Positions 17,641 to 25,936 of a DNA stretch of 64,000 nucleotides are shown piece after piece (the stretch's first letter is position 1; each line of letters starts with the position of its first letter). Below the pieces are notes generated by a model. The model made no database searches. It had not been told where the DNA came from and worked only from the letters and a program-made list of their open reading frames with translations. The position numbers were made by a program, and so were the translations under genes. This DNA is from JASGMR01 sp963664675 (GTDB lineage: Bacteria; Thermotogota; Thermotogae; Petrotogales; Kosmotogaceae). The stretch lies in the NCBI GenBank assembly GCA_963664675.2, contig CAXXLB010000002.1, positions 310,001-374,000 of the forward strand, given 5' to 3'.

Positions 17641-17826
17641 CACTATTGGTCCATTTGGACGGGATTGTTCGACCGGTTAGGTTTTTGTATGAAAGAACTC
17701 ATTTCTCAAGGGGTTCCCGCCTGTAAAAGATAAATCGTTTCCGGAAAAAATGTGAATAACGGTCAACTTAATCCGGGAGAAACCGGTTGACGAAGATGCT
17801 ATACTTTTTATGTTGGAGGTAATCGT

Positions 17827-18696
17827 ATGCATGAGAAAACGGTGAAGGGCATCCTGTCTCCCAAAAATGGAATGAATATCTATCGCGGCTGCACCCACGG
17901 CTGCATTTACTGCGATTCGAGGAGCACATGCTATCAGATAAATCATCCGTTTGAAGATGTGGAGGTGAAGATCAATGCCGCCGAACTTCTGGAAAAGGCG
18001 CTCAGGAGAAAACGAAAAAAGTGCATGATCGGAACGGGTGCCATGAGCGATCCATATCTTCCCGAGGAAAAGAAAAGGGGTCTGACCAGAAGATGTCTAG
18101 AACTCATCGATGAGTACGGTTTTGGGCTGTCTATTCTGACGAAATCCGATCTGATTCTGAGGGATCTGGATTTGCTGAAGAGCATAAACAGGAAGACGAA
18201 GTGCGTTGTCCAGATTACCCTCACCACACATGACGAGGCGCTTTGCTCCATTCTGGAACCGAACGTGTGTACGACGAAAAGACGTGTGGAAGTACTGAAA
18301 ATCATGCATGAGGAAGGAATTCCGACTGTCGTCTGGATGACACCCATATTACCTTTCATCAACGATACGGAAGAGAACGTGAGAGGACTGCTGGATGATT
18401 GTGTTAAGACAAATGTCCACGGTATCCTCTGCTTCAACATGGGCCTGACGCTGCGTGACGGTGATCGGCAATATTATTACAGGCAGCTCGACAAGCATTT
18501 TCCCGGACTCAAGTATCAATATATGAAACGTTATGGCAATGCCTATATGATTTCCTCTCCGAATAGTCCGGAGCTTCTTAAAATTGCTCAGGCCACCTGT
18601 GAAGAACGCGGAATGCTCTGCGATCCAAACGCCATCTTTACCTATATGAACACCTTTGAGGAAAAAGAAACGGCAAAACAGTTGAAATTGTTCTGA
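17827..18696 (+). CDS. Radical SAM protein, SPL/Rv2578c-like
   Basis: 289 aa. [4Fe-4S]-binding motif CTHGCIYC with cysteines at residues 22, 26 and 29, after GMNIYRG; this CxxxCxxC opening with NIYRGCTHGC is typical of SplB-related radical SAM proteins. Further family features are MIGTGAMSDPYLPEEKK and ILTKSDLILRDLDLL. TTGGAGG lies before the ATG. The gene is richer in GC than its surroundings and uses codons such as CTG, GGC and CGC, suggesting transfer from another lineage. Actual substrate unknown; DNA photoproduct repair is not shown. Monocistronic with its own terminator. Confidence 0.85.
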   Translation: MHEKTVKGILSPKNGMNIYRGCTHGCIYCDSRSTCYQINHPFEDVEVKINAAELLEKALRRKRKKCMIGTGAMSDPYLPEEKKRGLTRRCLELIDEYGFGLSILTKSDLILRDLDLLKSINRKTKCVVQITLTTHDEALCSILEPNVCTTKRRVEVLKIMHEEGIPTVVWMTPILPFINDTEENVRGLLDDCVKTNVHGILCFNMGLTLRDGDRQYYYRQLDKHFPGLKYQYMKRYGNAYMISSPNSPELLKIAQATCEERGMLCDPNAIFTYMNTFEEKETAKQLKLF

Positions 18697-18740
18697 TTGT
18701 TCTCGCTTTTCACAGCACTTTTCAACCGGGGGCTTGTATT

Positions 18741-18781
18741 CCGATCTTGCAGATCGGCGGTCCGTTATATACGGTTTTTTT
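18741..18781 (+). terminator. Double hairpin terminator after the radical SAM gene
   Basis: CCGATC (18741-18746) pairs with GATCGG (18752-18757); immediately after, CCGT (18762-18765) pairs with ACGG (18771-18774) and is followed by seven T. Confidence 0.75.
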
Positions 18782-18903
18782 GTCAAATGGAATGAGATTA
18801 TTTTATGATAGAATGTTTATATATATGATGAATAATGATATAAATCCCGAAAAAATTGACTGCAGATAATACTGCTGTGAAAGATTGATGGTGAGAGCTG
18901 ATA

Positions 18904-19389
18904 ATGAAAAAAATGTTAATGGAAATCGATTTATCGGAGATCGGAAGAATTGAAACAGAAATTGATGATGATCTTAAACCAATCACTCCGGAGATGGTGA
19001 AAGGTCTGGCAGAGGCGATGCTCGACGCATATAAAAACACCGTTGATTACGAAGGCGAAGAATACGAAGATGCTCTTTTTGAGATAAAAAATGTGATCGC
19101 GGATGGTTATGGTGAGTTTTTGAAAAGTGTGTCTTTTGCTTTCGTGAAAGAGAACGAAGTCGTTTCCGCAATAATGGTCAGTTTGTATGAAAACGTTCCT
19201 TACATACTCTATGTGTTCACAAAGAAGAGTAATATTGGAAGGGGCCTGGCTACACGCCTGATCAGAAAAAGCCTGTCCGAACTTGACAAGAAAGGGTACA
19301 GAAGGGTTCAGCTGAGTGTTTCCGAAGCCAATCATGGAGCCCGATTTTTGTACGAAAAACTGGGATTCAAGTATAAAAGTATTTCGTGA
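18904..19389 (+). CDS. GNAT family N-acetyltransferase
   Basis: 161 aa. The acetyl-CoA-binding core is ILYVFTKKSNIGRGLATRLI (residues about 99-118), with IGRGLA as the pyrophosphate-binding turn, and the ending GARFLYEKLGFKYKSIS is a standard GNAT C-terminus. The N-terminal half (ITPEMVKGLAEAMLDAYKNT) fits the first helices. GAGAG occurs upstream of the ATG. Substrate unknown. The stop is followed within 50 bases by a large repeat field. Confidence 0.82.
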   Translation: MKKMLMEIDLSEIGRIETEIDDDLKPITPEMVKGLAEAMLDAYKNTVDYEGEEYEDALFEIKNVIADGYGEFLKSVSFAFVKENEVVSAIMVSLYENVPYILYVFTKKSNIGRGLATRLIRKSLSELDKKGYRRVQLSVSEANHGARFLYEKLGFKYKSIS

Positions 19390-19439
19390 TTGAACCATAT
19401 TTTCCCAAAAATACCTGAATAAAAAAATTTCTCCTAGCC

Positions 19440-20200
19440 GAAAAACAATTGAGAAGCGGTGAAAAATAGGGTAAAGGGTCGAGGGTGAAGGGTGCAGAAA
19501 AAACAAGAGAATAGAGAATCAGATAATAGCAAAAAAGGGTGAAGGGTCGAGGGTATAGGGTACAGGTTGAACAATGGTCTAGCAATAGCTGAGCAATTGG
19601 ATAACAATAGGAAAACAATTGAGAAGCGGTGAAAAATAGGGTAAAGGGTCGAGGGTGAAGGGTGCAGAAAAAACAAGAGAATAGAGAATCAGATAATAGC
19701 AAAAAAGGGTGAAGGGTCGAGGGTATAGGGTACAGGTTGAACAATGGTCTAGCAATAGCTGAGCAATTGGATAACAATAGGAAAACAATTGAGAAGCGGT
19801 GAAAAATAGGGTAAAGGGTCGAGGGTGTAGGGTGTATAAGGGACCCCATAAGATAATAGATAAGTAGAGAACAGAGAATAAAAGCAGAACAAAGTTGTTT
19901 TTCATCTTTTGGCATTTCTGCCCTTGAGCTTTTAAGCCTGTTATCCGGTTGCTATTCTCTATTATCTAAGATGCTTTTAAGCGATAGTTTAACACGATTG
20001 TTGAACAATGGCCTAGCAATAGCTGAGCAATTGGATAACAATAGGAAAACAATTGAGAAGCGGTGAAAAATAGGGTAAAGAGTTAAGGGTGCAGGGTGTA
20101 TAAGGGACCCCATAAGATAATAGAGAAGCAGAGAACAGAGAATAAAAGCAGAACAAAGTTGTTTTTCATCTTTTGGCATTTCTGCTCTTTGGCGATTTGC
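19440..20200. repeat. Large repeat field with a 170-bp tandem unit
   Basis: A 170-bp composite unit (B11 block, GGGT7 block, GATAA block, GGGT7 block) is tandemly repeated: GAGAAGCGGT starts at 19451, 19621 and 19791, and a partial unit recurs at 20054. Inside it B11 cores start at 19571, 19582, 19593, 19604, 19615 and 19626 (exact 11 bp) and GGGT at 19469, 19476, 19483 and 19490 (exact 7 bp). Long open frames on the minus strand here are translations of the repeats, not genes. From 20200 to 20430 no repeats or genes are seen. Confidence 0.85.
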
Positions 20201-20430
20201 CTTTTCCCCTGTACATTTGTATACTATGTGATTGATGTTGGATTTCTGTGAATGAGTTTTGAAGAATTCGAGATATAAAAGGATACCTGAAAACAGAAAA
20301 CTGCTCAATAATTAAATAAAAAGTCAAAATAGATTTTTGATATTGGATAAAAAGCTCATACTTAATTAAAAAATTATAATATTTTTTGATAAAATAATCG
20401 GTTGAATTTTAAAAAACTAGTTTAAAAAAC

Positions 20431-20459
20431 TTGAAAAATAATGTTTTAAGTAATAAAAT
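20431..20459 (+). promoter_or_regulatory. Promoter of the three-gene TIGR04255-type operon
   Basis: TTGAAA (20431-20436), 17-bp spacer, TAAAAT (20454-20459). The predicted start near 20467 gives a short leader with AAAGGAAG before the ATG at 20495. Confidence 0.6.
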
Positions 20460-20494
20460 ATTATAAATGGGTTTAAAAGAAAGGAAGTAATTTT

Positions 20495-21211
20495 ATGGCT
20501 TATAAAAATCCAATTTTAAATGAAATTTATTATGAATTCTTTTTTGAAAAGGGAATCTCATTAAACGAGCAATTTGACATAGCTAATTTTTTAAAAAATG
20601 ATGGTTTTGAAAAAATGGAACATTCTCCGGTCATTGAGAATTATGATTCTGACGGATCCATTCCGATAAGAATAAGATTATGGAGAAATAATAAAAGGGA
20701 ATTGTTTCAAATATTCAGTAATAGAATAGCTTTCAATTATATACCATTCAATGTAGATGGGGGAAAATATGAAGGCTGGCAAAGTTTTCTTTCTAAGTGT
20801 TTAGACATTCAGAATAAATTCAAATCCATATGCAATATCAGTGGAAAACAAATCAGTTTATGCTACATCGATAAAAGAGAAATATCAGACGATTCATTTA
20901 AATTAGGAAAATATATAAATTGTAATAGTAGATATGTTCCAGAATTTTTCGAAGACGCTTGTCTGGACAGTGATTTGATAATTGGTAATGGCAGACTTGA
21001 TAAGGATAATAATATGCAATTAAGAATTGGATTTAATAATATTTCTTCTAATAAATATATTCTTCATATAAATACTTTATTTAATTCTTTGGATTCTTTC
21101 AAAAGTGACATCGAATCAGCCTTAAATGGTTTACATGGAAAATGTGTTGGGCTTTTCGAAGAAATAATCACTGACCATATGAGAAATATTGTTATGGGAG
21201 GTACATTATGA
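20495..21211 (+). CDS. TIGR04255-like family protein, first gene of a three-gene operon
   Basis: 238 aa. Features that fit the sporadic TIGR04255 family: the opening NPILNEIYYEFFFE, the central block RELFQIFSNRIAFNYIPF and YEGWQSFLSK, and the ending LHGKCVGLFEEIITDHMRNI. The family has no assigned biochemical role, is patchily distributed and tends to sit in accessory regions. AAAGGAAG precedes the ATG; the stop overlaps the next start (ATGA), so the three genes are one translation-coupled operon. AT-rich against the neighbouring host genes. Confidence 0.6.
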   Translation: MAYKNPILNEIYYEFFFEKGISLNEQFDIANFLKNDGFEKMEHSPVIENYDSDGSIPIRIRLWRNNKRELFQIFSNRIAFNYIPFNVDGGKYEGWQSFLSKCLDIQNKFKSICNISGKQISLCYIDKREISDDSFKLGKYINCNSRYVPEFFEDACLDSDLIIGNGRLDKDNNMQLRIGFNNISSNKYILHINTLFNSLDSFKSDIESALNGLHGKCVGLFEEIITDHMRNIVMGGTL

Positions 21212-21783
21212 ATACAACTACATCGAAAGTAACATGTAATGATAATATTAATTCTTTGGATAATTATTTTTTCCCCAGATTTACAAATAAGGTTCGCAAA
21301 GAGAATTTCCCAAAATATAAGGAAGATTATTGTGAAATTAGTAGCTCGTTTTCCATAAATTTTGGCAATTTATCACTAATAGAAGAAATACCAAATTATG
21401 AAAATACAATACGATGTATTTCCTCCACAATTACCCATGATAATATTAGAAACATTTTGAATAAAAAATATCGTGAAAATAGAAATCAACTTGATTTAAT
21501 TTCAAAATTAGATAATAACTGGGATAAATACGGAGCGGAAAAATTTAACGAAAAAATATTAGAAAAAGCGTATAGAATAATTAGAAATGTTGATATTCAA
21601 CCTGAATTATTTGCATCCAGCAGGTCCACAATTCAACTAGAGTATGACAATAATGATGATTACCTGGAATTTGAAATTTTCAAAGATGAAATAGTAATGT
21701 ATCGTGAGAAAGGTTTAAGTTCAACTGAAGAAGAAATAGAAGAAGAAAATATTTCCGATATTGTTGATCATTTTTTTGAATAA
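21208..21783 (+). CDS. Hypothetical protein, middle gene of the operon
   Basis: 191 aa, soluble, with no catalytic motif I can name. N-terminal 80 residues look poorly conserved; the C-terminal half carries a compact domain, LDNNWDKYGAEKFNEKILEKAYRII.. (key part DNNWDKYGA) followed by SSRSTIQLEYDNNDDYLEFEI and an acidic tail (STEEEIEEENISDI). Starts on an ATGA overlap with GGGAGG upstream, and ends two bases before the next ATG, so it probably acts in a complex with its neighbours. Function unknown. Confidence 0.7.
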   Translation: MNTTTSKVTCNDNINSLDNYFFPRFTNKVRKENFPKYKEDYCEISSSFSINFGNLSLIEEIPNYENTIRCISSTITHDNIRNILNKKYRENRNQLDLISKLDNNWDKYGAEKFNEKILEKAYRIIRNVDIQPELFASSRSTIQLEYDNNDDYLEFEIFKDEIVMYREKGLSSTEEEIEEENISDIVDHFFE

Positions 21784-21785
21784 AT

Positions 21786-22196
21786 ATGGATGATAATTTC
21801 CCAAAAGAAGAAGAATTATGTAGAGTTATTTTCAGACCTACAGGTATTAACTGGAAAAAAGAGGACGGTTCTATTACTTCGTCCGTATTTAAATCAAAGG
21901 ATAAAGGCTTGTCGGTTGATCGTGGTAATTTTAGAGAAAGAGAAGAAATAAAAAAATGTTTTTTTTCAAGAAAAAGTAAGAATGATTTTAGTGCATTTGT
22001 TTTTATCGATGTAAAAATGTGTAATTTTGAAGATACTGATATGAATCCTGCAGTAATTGTTTATAACCCGACAACTGATAATGAATTTCATTCTGAAATA
22101 TACAAAGAATATGATCCTCAGAATAACAGATCTAAGGGATTGACAGGGGGCCAATCAAGATATTTAGCAAGACATGCTGATGTCGATATTTTATAA
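21786..22196 (+). CDS. Hypothetical protein, third gene of the operon
   Basis: 136 aa, soluble. Recognisable blocks are EELCRVIFRPTGINWKKEDG, FKSKDKGLSVDRG near residue 40 and AVIVYNPTTDNEFHSEIYKE. The C-terminus GLTGGQSRYLARHADVDIL is basic and ends in a His-containing segment that could be functional. Begins two bases after the previous stop, without a clear ribosome site, so it relies on coupling. No family name known to me. No terminator is visible after the TAA. Confidence 0.7.
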   Translation: MDDNFPKEEELCRVIFRPTGINWKKEDGSITSSVFKSKDKGLSVDRGNFREREEIKKCFFSRKSKNDFSAFVFIDVKMCNFEDTDMNPAVIVYNPTTDNEFHSEIYKEYDPQNNRSKGLTGGQSRYLARHADVDIL

Positions 22197-22279
22197 TTCA
22201 AGAAAATTATTATTCTCTATTCAATTAATCGTGAGATACTTTAATTTAAGTTCCGGAACCTTTGGAAGAAAGATTGAAT

Positions 22280-22640
22280 AATATATCTATAGTACGAAAG
22301 AACGACAGTTGAACAATTGGAAGAATAGAGCGGATAGTAGAGAATCAGATAATAGGGAAAAACAGAAAAGCAATTGGGAAACGATGGGAAAGCAGTGGAG
22401 AAGCAAGCGAAAGAAGATAATAGATAAGTAGAGAACAGATAATAAGATAAGGACACAGTTTCAGCAATTCCGCTTTTTTTGCTCTTAGTTTTTTATTCTG
22501 TTCCCCCTGTTATCTATTACCCTGTTCTCAATTCTCTTTTCTAGGCACCGGACACTGGTCTTTTAGGTACCAAATACTAATCCCTGCTTTCCCGTTGTCT
22601 ATTTCCCAATTCTCTTCTCTCTACTCCAAAGCGATGAGTG
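22280..22640. repeat. Intergenic mosaic including the unoccupied copy of the IS2 site
   Basis: B11 words (22290-22400), GATAA words (22415-22450), a unique block shared with 15915-16022, reverse GATAA words and CAC7 words. At about 22515-22535 the sequence reads CTATTACCCTGTTCTCAATT, the pre-insertion form of the site occupied by IS copy 2. Confidence 0.75.
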
Positions 22641-22857
22641 GTGAAAAGTGGTGGTTATACATTCTCCCCTTCGTAATCAACACGTTACAAAAGCAGAGGT
22701 ATATGTCAGCAATATATAGTTATGAGTGATTTTATATGCTTTCGATGAACCGATCAGCTGTACGGTATTATAGATAAGGCTTATAGAGGTTTTTGTGTTT
22801 TGAATACCTATATTTTTCCTTGAAAATGAGCGAGAAAATTATCATGTCATTGAAAAA

Positions 22858-23138
22858 CTATCATCTCGGTTCAATTCCTATGTTTGGCTTATATTATATA
22901 TCACAGGCGTTATATACCTCAGACATGATAAGATGATAGCTTTTTTGTATGTGTCATAGTTTATCGAAGTATGAGTGTGAATTTTAAGGGATTTTTTTCA
23001 CTCATATATCAACGAAATTTTTTTATACATTTTTTCTATCATGTTATCATAAATATATATAAAAATATCTATAATACCTATATATAAAGAATTACAGAGA
23101 TCATATAGAGATGATAGTTCGTCTAAAAAAGATGATAG
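22858..23138. repeat. Iteron-like GATGATAG repeats in an AT-rich gap
   Basis: GATGATAG occurs at 22932-22939, 23110-23117 and 23131-23138 and inverted at 22858-22865. Related TATCATGT/ATCATGTTATCAT words lie between. The whole 22640-23225 stretch has no ORF. It directly follows (on the downstream side) a truncated replication-type ATPase, so a plasmid or phage origin or operator is possible; this is inference. Confidence 0.35.
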
Positions 23139-23164
23139 GATATGTCAATTTTACATTTCCGTAA

Positions 23165-23196
23165 TAAAAAAACTCTCCTTTCTAAAAAAGAGAGTT
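23165..23196 (-). terminator. Intrinsic terminator of the truncated ATPase gene
   Basis: Read on the minus strand: AACTCTC pairs with GAGAGTT (plus-strand positions 23190-23196 and 23171-23177), followed by a run of T (plus-strand A at 23165-23170). It lies 30 bases after the stop at 23227. Confidence 0.75.
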
Positions 23197-23226
23197 CTCT
23201 TTTAAAATCATTTTCTGTCTGCATTC

Positions 23227-24193
23227 TCATTCGTCCGGGAACATCTTCATGACCTCTTCCCAGGGAAAATAAATGGCATTTATTCCCAGTTTAGTATGTC
23301 TTCTGGTGAAGGAACCCGGAAGATTCCTCAGATATTCTCTTATATCCTGAAATCTGTATTCCGTATCCCCGAGGAAGTTTCTCTTCACACGGGAAGCGCT
23401 TATGGCCAGATACTCTTTTTCAGTCTCCCTTATGGTGGTGCGGTCGAGTCCTTTATCGACGAGGCCGTGCGGATGGTCTTTGAGTATTTCCACCGCCGGA
23501 AACTTGTCGTAACTGAATCTGTCGGAGGTTCCGGAGTCCAGAACTGTAAGCGTTTCAAGGATGGTTCTCAGCAACTTTATCTCATCCTCAGATTCCTCGG
23601 AACTGTACACGAATTCCGGAAATTCTTCTATCTGTTTTTCGGAAACTATCTCAAGCAGGGCGACGCAGTAGGCTATGTTGTGAATATTTCTGTTGTCGGA
23701 AGCGCTTCTTATCCCGGCTGCTCTTTTTTCGATCGCTTCCCAGTTCTTTATTATTGTGGCAACGGATCGTGCCAGCAGTCTTCCGAATTCCTCATCGCCC
23801 CTGTATTTGAACTTATTTCCGGATGAGTTTTTCAATCTGAATATCAGACTTCTGGATCTGGCGGCCGCATCGGTCAGTGAATTCAGGATGCTGTTGAAAT
23901 AAAACATGTGCTTTATATCGAAGGTCAGATTCGAGGAATTGTACCTTCCGAGGTTCTTCTTTCCCCCCTGATTCGCAATTTTCATGGAATTGATGACTTC
24001 GGCGTTTCTCCTGTCCTTCTCGAAATCATCGAGCAGAGGGATCTTCCCCGAACCGTTTATAGCGTTTCCGAGTGCGTAGGCGGAGGTTTTGTCGAGCCTC
24101 ACCGCCAGACCGCCGAAAAATTTCTCGAGGGCGTATTTAAAGAAGAACGATTTTCCGTAACCCCTTTTAGCCATGATGTACACCCACGGCCTC
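23227..24193 (-). pseudogene. 5'-truncated SF3/primase-type ATPase, cut by IS copy 3
   Basis: The remaining ~322 codons begin RPWVYIMAKRGYGKSFFFKY, with Walker A AKRGYGKS at the very edge, a Walker B-like IPLLDDFEKDRR, and FYFNSILNSLTDAAARSRSL which fits the sensor-1/arginine-finger region of phage or plasmid superfamily 3 helicase/primases. The C-terminus (RVKRNFLGDTEYRFQDIREY) looks like a winged helix. The N-terminus is replaced by the IS right end: a frame continues into the IS (SNILGSV) from a TTG but has no ribosome site. No matching 5' fragment exists beyond the IS, so the gene was truncated by deletion or recombination. Probably a remnant of a plasmid or prophage. Confidence 0.6.
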
Positions 24194-24231
24194 CGGACGG
24201 ACCCCAAAATATTGGACAAAAATAACTCGTA

Positions 24232-25176
24232 TCAACGTTTTACTAAAACTTCCTTGCCAAAGCTCTGAATTGCATTAAATTGTTTGGGAGTTTTATAACC
24301 CAAAGATGAATGTGGTCTTAAGTTGTGATAATAATCCATATATACTAGATACTTTAAATACAAGTCTTTTACACTCTTAAATTTATTCAAAGCAACAAAT
24401 TCTCTTTCCAGATTCGCATGCTGAGATTCAATAAATGCCTGGGAATCAGGATTATGTTTGTATCCAAATTCATGTATAATTCCAAGCTCTTTCATTTTTT
24501 CCCTTGTTTTATTTGCTTTGAATTGTGATCCGTTATCTGTTCTTATCACCTCTGGTTTTTCTCCTCTTGCTTTTATCGCTATTTCTATTAGTTCCAGGAA
24601 ATCTTCATGTGTACATCTCTTTCCTATGTGTGTTGCTACTATGTTCCTGTCATAGACGTCTATTATATCTAACAATGGTACTATTCCATCTCCACCTGCA
24701 TTAAAGAACTTTATATCTGCTTCCCATAATTGATTCTGCTTTGTTATTGTTCTATTCTGTGCCCTTTTGACTGGGTGTTTTGTCCTGTTTTCATATTTTC
24801 TTACCAGCCCTAATTCCTTTCTAAATCCATGTAACCTGTTGTGTCCAATATATATTCCATATTTGTAATACAGATAGCTTTTCATCTTCTTTGAGCCCAT
24901 TGTTTTTATATAGTACTCTGGGTTCATTGCATCTTCATTCTTACACTTTTCCAGTATTAGTTCCTTTAACTCTTCATTCCTTATCTTCCCATTCATTGTA
25001 TTCACAAATTCGCTTTTCTTTCTGCCTCTTTTCTTATATTCCTTTGCTTGATTCTTTTCTTTGAAATGATAATAATATGTGCTTTTCTTTATTTCCAACA
25101 TCTCTATTATTCTTTTGAATGGATATCCTTTTTCTTTCAATTCTTTTGTTAATAGGTATTTGCCTCTTTTATTCAT
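24232..25176 (-). CDS. IS transposase OrfB (DDE integrase)
   Basis: 314 aa, intact. Catalytic residues as in copy 2 (WEADIKFF, IRTDNGSQF, AFIESQHANLERE); one difference near the start (LLTKELKEKG for LLAKELKEKG). Overlaps orfA by four bases. Confidence 0.93.
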   Translation of the reverse strand: MNKRGKYLLTKELKEKGYPFKRIIEMLEIKKSTYYYHFKEKNQAKEYKKRGRKKSEFVNTMNGKIRNEELKELILEKCKNEDAMNPEYYIKTMGSKKMKSYLYYKYGIYIGHNRLHGFRKELGLVRKYENRTKHPVKRAQNRTITKQNQLWEADIKFFNAGGDGIVPLLDIIDVYDRNIVATHIGKRCTHEDFLELIEIAIKARGEKPEVIRTDNGSQFKANKTREKMKELGIIHEFGYKHNPDSQAFIESQHANLEREFVALNKFKSVKDLYLKYLVYMDYYHNLRPHSSLGYKTPKQFNAIQSFGKEVLVKR

Positions 25177-25523
25177 TCTTCCTTTTCTGTTTTTTTTAAT
25201 ATCTCTTTCAATATTTGATTTTCCATCATTAATGTTCCTAATTCATCTATTAGTTCTTCTTTTTCCATTTCCTTTTTCTTTTCTAATCCATATTCTTTGT
25301 ATAATACCGGTGGTATCTTTTCTTTCTTTGTCCTTTTGTCTCCTAATACCCTTATTATTTCATCTTCTCCATTTATCCTGTATCTTCCTACCCACCCTGA
25401 TATTGTTGTTGAGGGTACTGCATATTTATTTGAGAGTCCTTCTAATGTCATTTCTGTCTCTCTGTACTCTTTTATTACTTTTATTTTTAATTCCTTAGAG
25501 TATTCTTTTTTCTTTCTCTTCAT
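25173..25523 (-). CDS. IS transposase OrfA
   Basis: 116 aa, identical in translation to copy 1 OrfA as far as I can see (KKKEMEKEE). HTH and leucine-zipper regions are intact, with the poly-A slippery run before the orfB start. Confidence 0.9.
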   Translation of the reverse strand: MKRKKKEYSKELKIKVIKEYRETEMTLEGLSNKYAVPSTTISGWVGRYRINGEDEIIRVLGDKRTKKEKIPPVLYKEYGLEKKKEMEKEELIDELGTLMMENQILKEILKKTEKEE

Positions 25524-25598
25524 TCTTTCACCCCTTATCCTTTATTTTATTTTACTATTACTAGTTTCTTTGTCCTATTCTTTTTTGGGGTGAAATAG

Positions 25599-25730
25599 AC
25601 TTTGGACCATTTGAACTTTTCAGAAATAGTTAAATGGGAAGAATTTATTCTGTATAAATTTATAAAAAAATCCGAAAAAAAGGGCGCTACGCCACACGAC
25701 TGGGAACCCCCAATCCAAAATCAAACATAA
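25599..25730 (+). pseudogene. 3' remnant of a gene truncated by IS copy 3
   Basis: The frame leaving the IS reads TLDHLNFSEIVKWEEFILYK, then FIKKSEKKGATPHDWEPPIQ NQT and a TAA at 25728-25730. The codon just before it, inside the IS, is TAG. Composition and charge pattern look like a true C-terminus (about 43 aa), with no start codon. Family not recognised. The rest of the gap to 25936 (AT-rich, no ORF) shows nothing definite. Confidence 0.45.
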
Positions 25731-25936
25731 AAATTAGTAATATCATATATATTATAACGCAAATAACATTTATTTCATTGATTAATTAATAGCATTCTAA
25801 TAGCTTAAAAATAGTTGCCCTTTATAAAGATTAAAAAATTGAAAACTTGGAAATACATTTATATTTGGATTTTTCGCTTTTCGACTTTTCAATAGTAAAA
25901 GAAAAACCCCCGATTAGTCAAGGGACCTTTTAATTG

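Larger units (their letters stand above)
24194..25598 (-). mobile_element. IS3-family-like insertion sequence, copy 3 (1405 bp, no target duplication)
   Basis: Full-length, minus orientation, with the same ends as copies 1 and 2. Flanks are GCCTC (24189-24193) and ACTTT (25599-25603), which do not match, so no target duplication. Both flanking genes are cut at the IS edge, so it marks a deletion or inter-IS recombination junction. Confidence 0.92.

Noticed and set aside
19367..19915. 182-codon minus-strand frame rich in Leu/Phe/Pro/Ser
   Set aside because: It reads through B11, GGGT7 and GATAA repeats (HPRPFTLF-type peptides); no ribosome site, peptides repeat with the DNA.
25889..25935. Possible terminator of the RecD-like helicase gene
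   Set aside because: Only a three- to four-pair stem with a 10-base loop before the T run; too weak to call.
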